DNA of 64,000 bases from Oxalobacter formigenes (GCF_002127965.1 NZ_CP018787.1:434001-498000); one strand, 5' to 3'. Shown: positions 1-8,604, numbered from the stretch's first letter. Program-made: numbers and translations. Notes: a model not told the origin generated them from the sequence alone.

Positions 1-248
1 CTGCCCAACTGGCTGTCGCGTGTGTTGAGGTAAATGGCTGTACCGCCGAGCTGATGCATACCTGCTTCAAAAGAGAGGCGTGTCCTGGTGGAACTTTTCT
101 CGAAAACCATGACAAGCGTACGGTCGAGAAGAGGGTGGTATGGCTCGTAATTCTTGAACTTGCGCTTGATAACGTGCGCGCGTTTGATCAGGTGTTCGTA
201 TTCAGCCAGAGTTAAATCGGAAAATTGAAGATAGTGTTTGATGGTCAT
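1..248 (-). CDS. argF: Ornithine carbamoyltransferase, N-terminal part (cut by window edge)
   Basis: Only the first 82 or so residues are present; the gene runs off the left edge. The reverse-strand reading begins [18 protein letters not shown] and reaches the motif [19 protein letters not shown]. In this family the S-x-R-T-R segment binds carbamoyl phosphate, and the text matches the ornithine rather than the aspartate enzyme. The enzyme makes citrulline from ornithine and carbamoyl phosphate in cytosolic arginine synthesis. argJ, another arginine gene, lies about 30 kb away, so the pathway is scattered. The start is the ATG at 246-248; a perfect TATAAT lies about 50 bases upstream. Confidence 0.9.
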   Translation of the reverse strand, partial: MTIKHYLQFSDLTLAEYEHLIKRAHVIKRKFKNYEPYHPLLDRTLVMVFEKSSTRTRLSFEAGMHQLGGTAIYLNTRDSQLG

Positions 249-299
249 ATACGACTATGGCAGCTAAAAAGTGTGCTGCGTGAACGTTTTTAATGTTTG

Positions 300-328
300 A
301 TTATAGTTGATTTTTCGAAATTTTAAAA
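300..328 (-). promoter_or_regulatory. Possible argF promoter
   Basis: Read on the minus strand, positions 305-300 spell a perfect TATAAT about 50 bases before the argF start. The -35 region expected at about 323-328 is only T-rich, so the match is one-sided. No convincing ArgR box was seen. Confidence 0.35.
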
Positions 329-356
329 AAAACGGGGTTTTTGCTCATTTTTTCTG

Positions 357-377
357 GCATTTTCAGTCTGAAAATGC
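357..377. repeat. Perfect 10-bp inverted repeat between rsgA and argF
   Basis: GCATTTTCAG and its exact reverse complement are separated by one T. It lies 37 bases beyond the rsgA stop and upstream of argF. There is no adjacent T-tract on either strand, so a simple intrinsic terminator is not obvious. It could be an operator or a weak hairpin. Confidence 0.5.
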
Positions 378-413
378 ACGGTTTTCAAAAAAGTCCATTC
401 ATGGCAAAAGCTT

Positions 414-1310
414 TCAGAACACTTTCTGTTCCGATTCATGCACGAGCTGTTTGTACAGTTCGTGGCGCATAGGTGATATGTCGCCTTTTGCCACAGCTTC
501 AAGAACGGCACATCCCGGCTCGGTCAGATGATGGCAATTGTAGAAACGGCAGTGTCCGAGACAGGGTCTGAACTCCGGAAAAGCCCGCTCGAGCATCCCT
601 TCAGTCAGGTGATACAAGCCGAATTCCTGAAAGCCCGGAGAGTCGATGACGGCGGTATTGTCATCGATCTGGTACATCCGGGTGAACGTAGTGGTATGTT
701 TCCCCGAGTTCAGCACAGTGGAAATTTCACGTGTGGCAATATCGGCACCCGGTACCAGCAGGTTGACGATGGTGGATTTACCCATTCCGGATTGTCCAAT
801 CAGAATGGTCGACCGGTTTTCAATAATCGGCAACAAGATCGAAAGCGTTTCTTCCGGATTCGCTGTCGCCGAAACTTCATGGACGGCATAACCGAGTTTT
901 TTATAGAAACCGGCACGCTGGCGGGCTCTCTCAAGCTGATCGGTGATGTCGATTTTGTTCAGGATGAGATGAACCTCGATTCCGGCTGCTTCAGCCGCCA
1001 CAAGCGCGCGAGATACAAGGTCGTCGGAAAAGCTGGGTTCCGTGGCAATGACGATGAACAGCTGGTCGACATTGGCCGCCAGCAATTTGGATTTATACTG
1101 GTCCGAGCGATATAGCAGGGAATGCCGTTCCGAAATGGATTCGATGACGGCCTGCCCTTTGGCTGTCGGCATGATATTGACGCTGTCTCCGACCGCAACG
1201 TCGCTTTTCTTTCCGCGAGTGACACAATGAAGCATTTCACTGCCTGTGCTCGCCAGATAATGACGGCCATGTGCGGCAATAATCCGGGCGTGCATCATAT
1301 TCTTTGTCAT
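414..1310 (-). CDS. rsgA: Small ribosomal subunit biogenesis GTPase RsgA
   Basis: This 298-residue protein shows the circularly permuted GTPase order typical of RsgA/YjeQ. NKID (G4) is at about 118-121, followed by the P-loop GQSGMGKST at 172-180 and DSPG (G3) at 223-226. A C-terminal zinc knuckle C-x4-C-x-H-x5-C lies at about 254-267, and an OB-fold region comes first. RsgA is a late-stage 30S assembly checkpoint in the cytosol. Its start overlaps the end of the upstream membrane protease gene by four bases (ATGA), so the two are probably translationally coupled. A second in-frame ATG five codons in is also possible. Confidence 0.95.
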   Translation of the reverse strand: MTKNMMHARIIAAHGRHYLASTGSEMLHCVTRGKKSDVAVGDSVNIMPTAKGQAVIESISERHSLLYRSDQYKSKLLAANVDQLFIVIATEPSFSDDLVSRALVAAEAAGIEVHLILNKIDITDQLERARQRAGFYKKLGYAVHEVSATANPEETLSILLPIIENRSTILIGQSGMGKSTIVNLLVPGADIATREISTVLNSGKHTTTFTRMYQIDDNTAVIDSPGFQEFGLYHLTEGMLERAFPEFRPCLGHCRFYNCHHLTEPGCAVLEAVAKGDISPMRHELYKQLVHESEQKVF

Positions 1311-2566
1311 GAGTGTCCCAGTAAATGATTGATTCGCTGGCTGGCTGGCGGATGGGAATCGTAAAATGCCGAATGGAGCGGGTCCGGTGTCAAAGTGGAG
1401 GCATTGTCCTGATACATTTTGACGAGAGCGTGAACCAGATCGTCTGCCTGTGTGTACTTTGCCGAAAAGGCATCTGCCTCGAATTCATGTTTGCGTGAAC
1501 TGATTGCCATCAGGGGGGACAAAAAGAAAGTGAAGATAGGCAGAGTCAGGGCGAAAAGAATAAGCGCCACGGCGTCACTACCGCCAGCCGGTATGGAATC
1601 GACGCCCAGTCCGGCATAAAACCAGCTCTGGTTTTTGAGGTAACCGAGAATGGCAAGAAAAACAAGAGACAGAATGCTTGTGGCGAGCATGCGTTTCATG
1701 ACGTGTTTCAGGCGGAAATGGCCCAGCTCATGAGCCAGAACGGCTTCTATTTCTTCCGGTGACAGCTTTTCAATCAGGGTATCGAAAAAAACGACCCGTT
1801 TGGCGGCGCCGAAACCGGTAAAGTAGGCGTTTCCATGTGCACTCCGCTTCGAACCGTCCATGACGAAGAGGCCTTTGGACTGGAAACCCACGCGTTTCAT
1901 GAGGTCCTCGATTTTCAGGCGCAACTGTTCATCCTGCAAGGGAGTGAATTTGTTGAAAAGCGGGGCGATGAACGTTGGATACAGAAACAGCATCAGATAC
2001 TGGAAAATGGTCCAGAGTATCCATGCATACAGCCACCACCATGTACCGGCCTTTCCCATCACGGTTAGCAAAACCCATATCACCGGCAGCCCAATGATGA
2101 CGCCCAGTATCGCGCTTTTGACGATGTCGCCGACAAACAGGGGTGGCGTCATTTTGTTGAAACCGAATTTTTCTTCAAGAACGAATTGCTGCCAGTAATC
2201 GAATGGAAGATCGATGGCGCCGACGATAATACTAGCCAGAGCGATCAATGCAATCTGGTAAATCATGTCGTTGCCGCTTATGCCAAGAACCCAGTCCGAC
2301 AGCTTTTCCAGTCCTCCGAAAAGGGTGAAGCCGAGCAGGACGGCCGTCTCGACGATCAGGGAAACAAGGGAAAATCGCGTTTTGGCAACCGTATAGGCAG
2401 CCGCCTTCTGGTGCGATGCCAGACTGATGCTGCCGACGAATTGTTCCGGCACTTTTTCCTGATGAGCCCTGATGTGGCGTATTTGTCGTATCGACAGCCA
2501 GCAACGGACAACAAAGGTCAGAATCAGAAAAAAAATAAATAATTGCGTAAACGCGGATGCTGACAT
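1307..2566 (-). CDS. M48 family membrane metallopeptidase (Ste24/HtpX-like)
   Basis: The 419-residue protein has several hydrophobic membrane segments in the first 200 residues and another pair around 295-350. The zinc motif HELGH lies at about 279-283, and the EFEAD segment at about 361-365 supplies the third ligand in this family. Length and layout match the Ste24/CAAX-prenyl-protease-like branch of M48 rather than the shorter HtpX. In bacteria these proteins are thought to act in inner-membrane protein quality control; the substrate here is unknown. It overlaps rsgA and diverges from orn with only 48 bases between the starts. Confidence 0.88.
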   Translation of the reverse strand: MSASAFTQLFIFFLILTFVVRCWLSIRQIRHIRAHQEKVPEQFVGSISLASHQKAAAYTVAKTRFSLVSLIVETAVLLGFTLFGGLEKLSDWVLGISGNDMIYQIALIALASIIVGAIDLPFDYWQQFVLEEKFGFNKMTPPLFVGDIVKSAILGVIIGLPVIWVLLTVMGKAGTWWWLYAWILWTIFQYLMLFLYPTFIAPLFNKFTPLQDEQLRLKIEDLMKRVGFQSKGLFVMDGSKRSAHGNAYFTGFGAAKRVVFFDTLIEKLSPEEIEAVLAHELGHFRLKHVMKRMLATSILSLVFLAILGYLKNQSWFYAGLGVDSIPAGGSDAVALILFALTLPIFTFFLSPLMAISSRKHEFEADAFSAKYTQADDLVHALVKMYQDNASTLTPDPLHSAFYDSHPPASQRINHLLGHS

Positions 2567-2614
2567 TATGTCCTTGTGAGAAAATGTTCGATTATGTCAT
2601 TAAGGAATGAAATT

Positions 2615-3214
2615 ATGTCACAAGCTCAGGAATCGCAACCAGCGTCTGCTCAAAATAAAGGCGGTAAAAAATTGCGCAGTGAAATGAATTTGATTTGGGT
2701 TGACCTTGAAATGACAGGCCTCGATCCGGAAACCGACCGGATTATCGAAGTGGCTGTCGTTGTAACGGATGCGAATCTGAATGTGCTTGCCGAAGGACCG
2801 GTTTATGCCATCCACCAGTCCGATGCAGTTTTGAACGGCATGGATGCCTGGAACAAGGGAACACATGGACGCTCCGGTCTCATCGACCGTGTCAAGGCGT
2901 CCAATATCACGGAAGCGATGGCTGAAGATGCATTGATTGATTTCCTGATCGATTACGTTCCCAGGGGAAAATCGCCCATGTGCGGAAACACGATTTGTCA
3001 GGATCGGCGATTCATGGCAAAAACGATGCCGAGACTGGAAGCGTTTTTCCATTATCGCAATCTGGATGTGTCGACCCTGAAGGAACTGGCACGCCGCTGG
3101 AAGCCGGAACTGATCGATGGTTTCAAAAAACAGCAGAAACATACGGCTCTGGCGGACATTATGGAATCCATCGATGAGCTGAAATATTACCGGGAACACT
3201 TTATCAAGGTTTAA
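2615..3214 (+). CDS. orn: Oligoribonuclease
   Basis: This is a DEDDh 3'-5' exoribonuclease that removes 2-5 nt RNA fragments, and pGpG in organisms using c-di-GMP. The signature [18 protein letters not shown] carries the first acidic pair, and later conserved segments include [11 protein letters not shown] and ALADIMESI. The ATG at 2615 is preferred because AAGGA sits eight bases upstream; in-frame ATGs further 5' lack this. The N-terminus then has a short polar tail rich in Q, S and K before the catalytic core. A histidine kinase gene follows after 37 bases. Confidence 0.93.
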   Translation: MSQAQESQPASAQNKGGKKLRSEMNLIWVDLEMTGLDPETDRIIEVAVVVTDANLNVLAEGPVYAIHQSDAVLNGMDAWNKGTHGRSGLIDRVKASNITEAMAEDALIDFLIDYVPRGKSPMCGNTICQDRRFMAKTMPRLEAFFHYRNLDVSTLKELARRWKPELIDGFKKQQKHTALADIMESIDELKYYREHFIKV

Positions 3215-3251
3215 TCGTTTCGAATACGGCGCTTTTGATTGTGAGAAGAAT

Positions 3252-3929
3252 ATGATTTTACAAAGCACGGTTGTCGATGAAGAAGAGTTGCGTGAACTGA
3301 TCGATCATCAGGAGAGAATACGGGAAGACGAACGCAAGCGCATTGCACGGGAAATTCATGACGAACTGGGCCAGCGTCTGCTGGCCTTGCGGATTGAGGT
3401 GACATTGCTGAAGCAGGAGACGTTTGATTCACGTGAAAAGCGTTCGGAGCGGATCGATGAGGTGCTCGGGCAGCTCGATTCGACAGTCAAAAGTGTCCGT
3501 AACCTGATCAATAATCTGCGCCCTGCCGTGTTGGATCTGGGACTGGTTGCATCGCTTGATTGGCAGGCGAAAGATTTCACCCGCAGAAACGGAATCGAGT
3601 GTGTTTTTGAAACGCACGATGAAAATCTGGAAGTGGACGACGAACGTGCGACGGTTTTGTTCAGGGTGCTTCAGGAAGCGCTGACGAATATCGTCAAGCA
3701 TGCCAAAGCTAGCAAGGTCAGCGTCAAGCTGGATGGAAATGACGATACTCTGGTTTTGAAAATTTCCGACAATGGCATCGGCATGCCGAAAGTACGGAAC
3801 CGGAAAATCAAATCCTACGGTCTGGCAGGTATCCGGGAGCGTATAGGCATGCTGAATGGTGAATTCAGAATTGCAACGGGCGATACCGGGACAACCCTGA
3901 CGTTCAGGATTCCTCTGAAAACGAAGTAA
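3252..3929 (+). CDS. Small cytosolic histidine kinase (HisKA_3 / HATPase_c), no sensor domain
   Basis: The 225-residue protein is almost only a kinase core. A short helical lead (1-25) is followed by the dimerisation and phosphoacceptor segment with ERKRIAREIHDELGQ, where His36 is the likely phosphorylated residue. The ATPase then shows QEALTNIVKHA (N-box Asn about 146), DNGIG (173-177), GLAGIRER (190-197) and GTTLTF. This is the NarL-partner (NarX/DegS) class. No membrane segment, PAS, GAF or HAMP region is visible, and no response-regulator gene lies next to it. It follows orn by 37 bases and probably shares its transcript. Its end lies seven bases from the convergent waaA. The signal and the partner are unknown. 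Confidence 0.85.
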   Translation: MILQSTVVDEEELRELIDHQERIREDERKRIAREIHDELGQRLLALRIEVTLLKQETFDSREKRSERIDEVLGQLDSTVKSVRNLINNLRPAVLDLGLVASLDWQAKDFTRRNGIECVFETHDENLEVDDERATVLFRVLQEALTNIVKHAKASKVSVKLDGNDDTLVLKISDNGIGMPKVRNRKIKSYGLAGIRERIGMLNGEFRIATGDTGTTLTFRIPLKTK

Positions 3930-3935
3930 GCCTGT

Positions 3936-5207
3936 TTACTTTTCCAGCAATGGTGCGAGAAGAGCCATCGTGCGATCGGTCGCGCCATGCTGGTTTTGTG
4001 CGAATGCTTGCGCTTTTATTCCCATTTCGCTACGCGAGGTGTCCTGGCTGAACAGTTTGTCCGCTTCAGTCATCATTTCCGATGCCGTCTGGATACGAAT
4101 GGCAGCACCTGCACTGATAGCGTCTTTCGTAATAGCTTCGAAATTGAACGTATGAGGGCCAATCAGAACCGGTTTGCCCAAAGCGCTGGCCTCGATCAGG
4201 TTCTGGCCTCCCAGTTTCAGCAGGCTTCCTCCGATAAACGCGACATCGCAAGCCGCGTAATACATGAACATTTCACCCATTGAATTGCCCAGCAATATCC
4301 GGACATCATCCGGAATAATATCGGATGAGAGGTTCTGGAGTTGTGAACGCTTCATCATGCGAATTTTTCTAGCCTGAATCTGGTCGGCGACTTCAGAAAA
4401 CCGTTGTGGATGACGTGGAACGAGAAGAAGAAGGGCTCTTTTATCGAGATGATCCAGTGCATCGAGAATCAGGTTTTCTTCGCCGTCACGGGTGCTGGCG
4501 CACATCAGAACCGGTCTGTTACCGATGCATTTTTTCAGCAGTTTGCCCTTTTCGACGGCTTCATCCGGTGGGGTGATGTCGAATTTGACGCTGCCTGTTA
4601 CGGCAATATTGCCTGCTCCGAACTGGGAAAGGCGGTCTGCATCCGTTCTGGTCTGGGCGGCAACGACTGAAAAGCCTTGTGCTGCCTCGTTCATGATCGA
4701 TTCAAGTTTTTTGCCTTTTTTCAGTGACCGCGCCGACAGGCGTGCGTTGACGAGCGCAAGCGGAACATGGTGTTTGACGCATTGTGAAATCAGGTTGGGC
4801 CAGATTTCGGTTTCAAGCAATATGCAAAGCGATGGCTGGAAGTGCCGGATGAAGCGACCCATCATCCAGTTTGTATCGTAGGGAAGATAGGCTTGCATGA
4901 GCCTTTTTTCCGTTTCGAAAAGAGAACGTCCCGTGGCGCGACCGGTCGGGGTCATGTGCGTCAGGAGGATATCGCAATCCGGATAACGGGAAAGAAGCGC
5001 CCGTACCAGTGGTTCGGCCGCCCGCGTTTCACCGACCGATACGGCGTGTACCCAGATTCTCTGTTTTGGGGAAGCGACTGGCGGAAAAAACCCCAGTCGT
5101 TCCGGAATATGCTGGCGATAGCCCGGCTCTTTCCGGCCTCTTATGTAAAGCCGGGCAATCGCCAGAGGCAATATCAGCCACCAGATTAACGAATACAAAC
5201 GTCGCAT
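3936..5207 (-). CDS. waaA: 3-deoxy-D-manno-octulosonic acid (Kdo) transferase
   Basis: This 423-residue GT30/GT-B glycosyltransferase has an N-terminal membrane anchor (YSLIWWLILPLAIARLY). It contains the family segments WVHAVSVGET, LLTHMTPTGRATG and ILLETEIWPNL, and a C-terminal nucleotide-sugar half with GGSLLKLGGQNLIEA. It transfers Kdo from CMP-Kdo to lipid IVA at the inner membrane, the first step of LPS core assembly. It runs convergently to the histidine kinase and has no terminator hairpin I could find between them. lpxC, rfaE1 and lapA/B for the same pathway are elsewhere in the window. Confidence 0.94.
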   Translation of the reverse strand: MRRLYSLIWWLILPLAIARLYIRGRKEPGYRQHIPERLGFFPPVASPKQRIWVHAVSVGETRAAEPLVRALLSRYPDCDILLTHMTPTGRATGRSLFETEKRLMQAYLPYDTNWMMGRFIRHFQPSLCILLETEIWPNLISQCVKHHVPLALVNARLSARSLKKGKKLESIMNEAAQGFSVVAAQTRTDADRLSQFGAGNIAVTGSVKFDITPPDEAVEKGKLLKKCIGNRPVLMCASTRDGEENLILDALDHLDKRALLLLVPRHPQRFSEVADQIQARKIRMMKRSQLQNLSSDIIPDDVRILLGNSMGEMFMYYAACDVAFIGGSLLKLGGQNLIEASALGKPVLIGPHTFNFEAITKDAISAGAAIRIQTASEMMTEADKLFSQDTSRSEMGIKAQAFAQNQHGATDRTMALLAPLLEK

Positions 5208-5436
5208 GAAATGATCGTCAAGTTTAAACGGGCTCTATTATCCCCGAATCTGCCGGGCAAATGTTTCCCCAATAGCTAAAAATTGCATATTTGCACGCTA
5301 CACCCGAATGTTTTTTACAAAGTACAATATCACTATTGGAAATAATGATTAATATAGCTTTCATTATTGATTCCGGAAATGGACCGATCGTCAGTCGGAA
5401 TCGTTCAATTCGGTATGTAAGTTTATTAAGGCTGCC

Positions 5437-6231
5437 ATGGAACTTCGCATTGCGACTTACAATATTCATAAAGGGGCGTCGATCGATCATCGGCCCATCA
5501 TCCAGGAACTGAAAAGATCTATCCGGTCTTTGGGTGCCGATGTCATTTTTCTTCAGGAAGTACAGGGGCGCCATGATTTGCAGGTAAACCGGCAGGCGCT
5601 TTTATGGCAGGAACAGGGGCAACATGCCTATCTTGCCGGCGACTCGCTTTACTGTGCCTACGGCAAGAATTCCGTTTATAACTACGGTCATCATGGTAAT
5701 GCCCTGTTGAGTACCTATCCTATCGTTTCCCAGTTCAATCAGGATGTTTCCGATCATGCGCTCGAATCGCGCGGGATCTTGCACTGCGTTTTGCAAACGC
5801 CGGAAACGAAAGTGTATTGTTACGTCATTCATCTCGGCCTTTTCAACGGCAGCCGTATCCGGCAGACGCGTGCCCTGATCCGTACGGTGCAGGCATCCGC
5901 TCCCAAGGATGCGCCTGTGATCATTGCGGGTGATTTCAATGACTGGAACAATAAATTGTCAGGTTTTCTGATGCGGACCTTGCAGGTCAAGGAAGTGTTC
6001 GATGAACTGGATATGAAACAAAACGGGAAAAGGAGTTATTTTCCCCGATTGACCGGTCAGGTTCCCAAACCGGTGGCAGCCAGAACCTTTCCTGCGCTGT
6101 TTCCTTTCTTCAGACTGGATCGTATCTACGTTCGCGGTTTTGAGGTCGATTCCGCCAGCGTGATGCAGGGTTCTCCCTGGACATCGCTGTCTGACCATGC
6201 GCCACTGGTCGCTTCCTTGCGGATCAAGTGA
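5437..6231 (+). CDS. Endonuclease/exonuclease/phosphatase (EEP) superfamily protein, YbhP-like
   Basis: The 264-residue protein starts MELRIATYNIHKGASID, with the catalytic Asn of the EEP fold. It continues with IFLQEVQ (metal Glu), IIAGDFNDWN (Asp/Asn pair) and LSDHAPLV (C-terminal Asp-His), so all the hallmark residues of a Mg-dependent phosphodiesterase are present. No signal peptide is evident. It overlaps clsB at its stop codon. The same pairing occurs in Escherichia coli (ybhP next to clsB/ybhO), which suggests a lipid- or envelope-related job. The actual substrate (lipid phosphate, phosphodiester or nucleic acid) cannot be told from sequence. Confidence 0.85.
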   Translation: MELRIATYNIHKGASIDHRPIIQELKRSIRSLGADVIFLQEVQGRHDLQVNRQALLWQEQGQHAYLAGDSLYCAYGKNSVYNYGHHGNALLSTYPIVSQFNQDVSDHALESRGILHCVLQTPETKVYCYVIHLGLFNGSRIRQTRALIRTVQASAPKDAPVIIAGDFNDWNNKLSGFLMRTLQVKEVFDELDMKQNGKRSYFPRLTGQVPKPVAARTFPALFPFFRLDRIYVRGFEVDSASVMQGSPWTSLSDHAPLVASLRIK

Positions 6232-7400
6232 GGATGCGTGTCGTCAATTACACCTACGACAATAACCTGACGCTATTGCAAAATGGCGAGGATTTTTTCC
6301 CGGCCTTGCTGGACGCAATCGAAAACGCGCATTCCGAGATTTATCTGGAAACGTATATTTTTTATCCTGATGAAGTCGGGCGCAGGGTGATCGATGCATT
6401 GAAAAAGGCCGCTGCAAGAGGCGTTCAGGTGCATGTGATCATTGACTGGCTTGGAACAGGCCGCAAATTGTGCCAGTTGCTGAACCGGGAGTTTCAGGCA
6501 GCCGGTATCGAGTGCCATGTATTCAACCGGTGGTTTCGCCGGGGATTTGTGCGTTTGCACCGGAAAATCTGCGTTGTCGACCATCTGATTGCCTTTGTCG
6601 GCGGCATCAATATCCTGAACGATTACCGCTATGACTATAACAAGAAATCGCTGTTGACTTATCCCCGGCAGGATTTTGCAGTACGGGTCGAAGGTCCGTT
6701 GGCGATGCGGATCTATCAGGAAGCCATTCGTCTCTGGGAACAGACCGGAAAACGGACTTTGTGGGAACGCTTCGACCGGTATCGTGCCATTATTCGAACA
6801 AGAGAGCGATTCAGGAGGGCGAAGACGGCGCTTGCCGGTTTTATCGTCCGGGACAATTTCCGGAACCGGCGTACCATCCAGCGCGCTTATTTGCGTGCGA
6901 TGGGGCAGGCACGAAAACGCATTATTCTGGCGACTCCTTACTTCGCACCGGGGCGGCGCTTTCGCAATGCACTGGCTTCGGCGGCTTCGCGAGGAGTCGA
7001 GGTCATCCTCCTGATCGGCAGTGGTGAGTTCTGGGTTCAGGATTCGGTTGCGCAGTCTTTTTATCCAAAATTGCTGAAAAGCGGGATCAAGGTTTTTGAG
7101 TACAACAAGACCCAGTTTCACGGGAAGGTTGCCGTTATCGATGATAAATGGGCAACGGTCGGCTCAAGCAATTGCGATGGTTTGTCCCTCTTTTTGAATC
7201 ATGAAGCCAATGTCGTCGTCAGGGATGTCGATTTTGCCAAAACCTTGAGGAAAGACATCGAAGCCGCCCTGTCGGAAGCCGTCGAGATCTGTCCGGAAAG
7301 TTTTGCAAACCGTCCATGGTACAAACGTTTCTGGTATGGCACGGCTTTTCTTATTTATCGTTTCATCATGCGAACGATAACCTGGGGCGACTATACCTGA
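6228..7400 (+). CDS. clsB: Cardiolipin synthase B (phospholipase D family)
   Basis: The 390-residue protein has two PLD HKD motifs, HRKICVVD in the first half and FHGKVAVID near the C-terminus. Each is followed by the expected Gly/Ser-Asn segment (GGIN, GSSNCD). It lacks the two N-terminal transmembrane helices of ClsA-type enzymes, as expected for ClsB. It should make cardiolipin by phosphatidyl transfer at the inner membrane. The start is ambiguous: a GTG at 6228 overlaps the preceding stop (GTGA), and an ATG follows at 6234. Either way it is coupled to the EEP gene. A second, ClsA-type enzyme lies at 40.7-42.2 kb. Confidence 0.9.
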   Translation: MRMRVVNYTYDNNLTLLQNGEDFFPALLDAIENAHSEIYLETYIFYPDEVGRRVIDALKKAAARGVQVHVIIDWLGTGRKLCQLLNREFQAAGIECHVFNRWFRRGFVRLHRKICVVDHLIAFVGGINILNDYRYDYNKKSLLTYPRQDFAVRVEGPLAMRIYQEAIRLWEQTGKRTLWERFDRYRAIIRTRERFRRAKTALAGFIVRDNFRNRRTIQRAYLRAMGQARKRIILATPYFAPGRRFRNALASAASRGVEVILLIGSGEFWVQDSVAQSFYPKLLKSGIKVFEYNKTQFHGKVAVIDDKWATVGSSNCDGLSLFLNHEANVVVRDVDFAKTLRKDIEAALSEAVEICPESFANRPWYKRFWYGTAFLIYRFIMRTITWGDYT

Positions 7401-7407
7401 AAGGCTT

Positions 7408-7437
7408 TTGGCATTGTCGCCATATTCCCTGTAAAAT
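7408..7437 (+). promoter_or_regulatory. Promoter of rnpB
   Basis: TTGGCA (7408-7413) and TAAAAT (7432-7437) are 18 bases apart and place the transcription start at about 7444-7445. That is exactly where the RNase P RNA homology and its P1 helix begin. The fit of promoter to RNA end supports both calls. Confidence 0.75.
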
Positions 7438-7444
7438 AGACAAT

Positions 7445-7775
7445 GAAGCAAGCCAGACAGCCGCCGGTTTCCAATGCCTTGCAAAGGAAACGGGAGGAAG
7501 GTCCGGACACCACAGGACAGGGTGACGGTTAACGGCCGTCCGCTGAAAACCGAGAGGGATAAGGCGAGGAACAGGGCCACAGAGACGAGCGTATTAAGTT
7601 ACGGTGAAACGCGGCAACCTCCACCTGGTGCAATTCCAAATAGGCACGCTATGAGGCGGTCCGCGGAGCGTGCGGGTAGGAAGCTCGAGTGCAGGAGTAA
7701 TCCTGTGCCTAGATGAATGGCTGTCATAGTACCGTTTTCGGTACCGTAACAGAATCCGGCCTATCGGCTTGCTTT
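7445..7775 (+). ncRNA. rnpB: RNase P RNA, bacterial class A
   Basis: The RNA component of RNase P matures tRNA 5' ends. The 5' end GAAGCAAGCC pairs with GGCTTGCTTT at the 3' end, forming helix P1. Conserved class A segments follow in order: CCAGACAGCCGCC, GGAGGAAGGTCCGGACACC, ACAGGACAGGGTGACGGTTAACG, the CACAGAGACGAG region, GGTGAAACGCGGCAACCTCC and finally AGAATCCGGCCTATCGG. The length of about 331 nt is slightly short of the E. coli RNA. A pyrimidine and T-rich tract follows the 3' end and may serve termination. No protein reading frame here is credible. Confidence 0.95.
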
Positions 7776-8064
7776 ATTTTTCTTCTTTCTTTTTTCTCCC
7801 CTCTGCCTCCTTTCTCATATACATGTTTTTTAACCTCGCGTTTATTGCTGAGTTGCGTTTGCATAACCAAATGCAAAGTATTTGATTTTGTATAAACCCA
7901 TGTATTTGCGTGAGAGAGTGCTTTCAATATGCCTTGTAAGTGATTCATTTCTTTGGTTATTTATTTTGCATCATTGAGCCTTGCCATCGTCTAAGTCCTT
8001 GACTTCATTAAGAAATTCTCAATTTATTAACAAAAAGCTCTTGACCACATATTAAGCATCTAAT
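7776..8064. other. AT-rich intergenic region between rnpB and the dcw cluster
   Basis: No coding signal is visible. The first 30 bases are T/C-rich and may terminate rnpB. A small inverted repeat, TTTGCAT and ATGCAAA with a six-base loop, lies at about 7858-7877. TTGACT at 7999 and TTGACC at 8041 are possible -35 elements for mraZ, but neither has a well-spaced -10, so the dcw promoter cannot be placed with confidence. The region is clearly richer in A and T than its surroundings. Confidence 0.5.
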
Positions 8065-8104
8065 AAAGTGGGTAAAAGTGTGAAAAAGTGTGTATTTGTG
8101 GGAT
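8065..8104 (+). promoter_or_regulatory. MraZ box array (four direct repeats, 10-bp period)
   Basis: GTG triplets begin at 8068, 8078, 8088 and 8098. The first three sit in AAAGTG followed by G or T, and the fourth in TTTGTGG. Known MraZ operators are direct repeats of a short GTG-containing core (TGGGN or AAAGTG-type) with about a 10-bp period ahead of mraZ. The array lies 54 bases upstream of the mraZ start, so autoregulation of the division cluster by MraZ is the natural reading. Confidence 0.8.
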
Positions 8105-8157
8105 AAATTTCATGCTCCGGTGCTTCGTTTAAAAGCAAATCAGAAAGGATATTAACC

Positions 8158-8586
8158 GTGTTTCAGGGTGCTTCGTCGATCAGTCTGGATGCAAAGGGAA
8201 GGATGGTCATTCCTGCAAGGCATCGTGACGCTCTGTCACTTCAATGTGACGGACGTGTGACATTGACGCGTCATCCACACGGTTGTCTTTTGTTCTTTCC
8301 GCGTCCTGTATGGGAGGCCCATCGGGAAAAGATTGCTGCATGGCCGATGTCTGCCCGTGCCTGGCAACGGATTTTTCTGGGAAGTGCTTCGGATGTGGAA
8401 ATCGATTCTGCAGGAAGAATTCTGATTTCACCGGAGTTGCGTCAGGCAGTGGGGCTGACAAGAGATGTGATGTTGTTGGGGATGGGCAGTCATTTTGAAA
8501 TCTGGGATGCATCCAGATTGCAGGAAAACGAATCGGAAGCGATTGCGTCAGGAATGCCGGAAGCTTTGCAGGATTTTTCATTTTAA
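8158..8586 (+). CDS. mraZ: Transcriptional regulator MraZ
   Basis: The 142-residue protein has two SpoVT/AbrB-type repeats, [15 protein letters not shown] near the N-terminus and [15 protein letters not shown] in the middle. Each carries the D-x3-GR signature that contacts DNA in this family. It is the first gene of the dcw cluster and is a DNA-binding regulator of its own operon. The GTG start at 8158 is supported by AAGGAT eight bases upstream and by the conserved opening [14 protein letters not shown]. Four MraZ boxes lie just upstream. rsmH follows directly after the stop codon. Confidence 0.95.
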   Translation: MFQGASSISLDAKGRMVIPARHRDALSLQCDGRVTLTRHPHGCLLFFPRPVWEAHREKIAAWPMSARAWQRIFLGSASDVEIDSAGRILISPELRQAVGLTRDVMLLGMGSHFEIWDASRLQENESEAIASGMPEALQDFSF

Positions 8587-8604
8587 GTGTCAGGGTGGAT
8601 AAAC

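Noticed and set aside
249-413. ArgR operator before argF
   Set aside because: AT-rich motifs are present, but no pair of 18-bp ARG-box-like imperfect palindromes could be recognised.
307-531. 74-codon frame between argF and rsgA
   Set aside because: It overlaps the end of rsgA antisense, and its start is in AT-rich intergenic DNA without a ribosome site.
7474-7895. Short open frames across rnpB and the following AT-rich DNA
   Set aside because: The first lies inside RNase P RNA; the second is low-complexity Phe/Ser/Leu sequence without a ribosome site.
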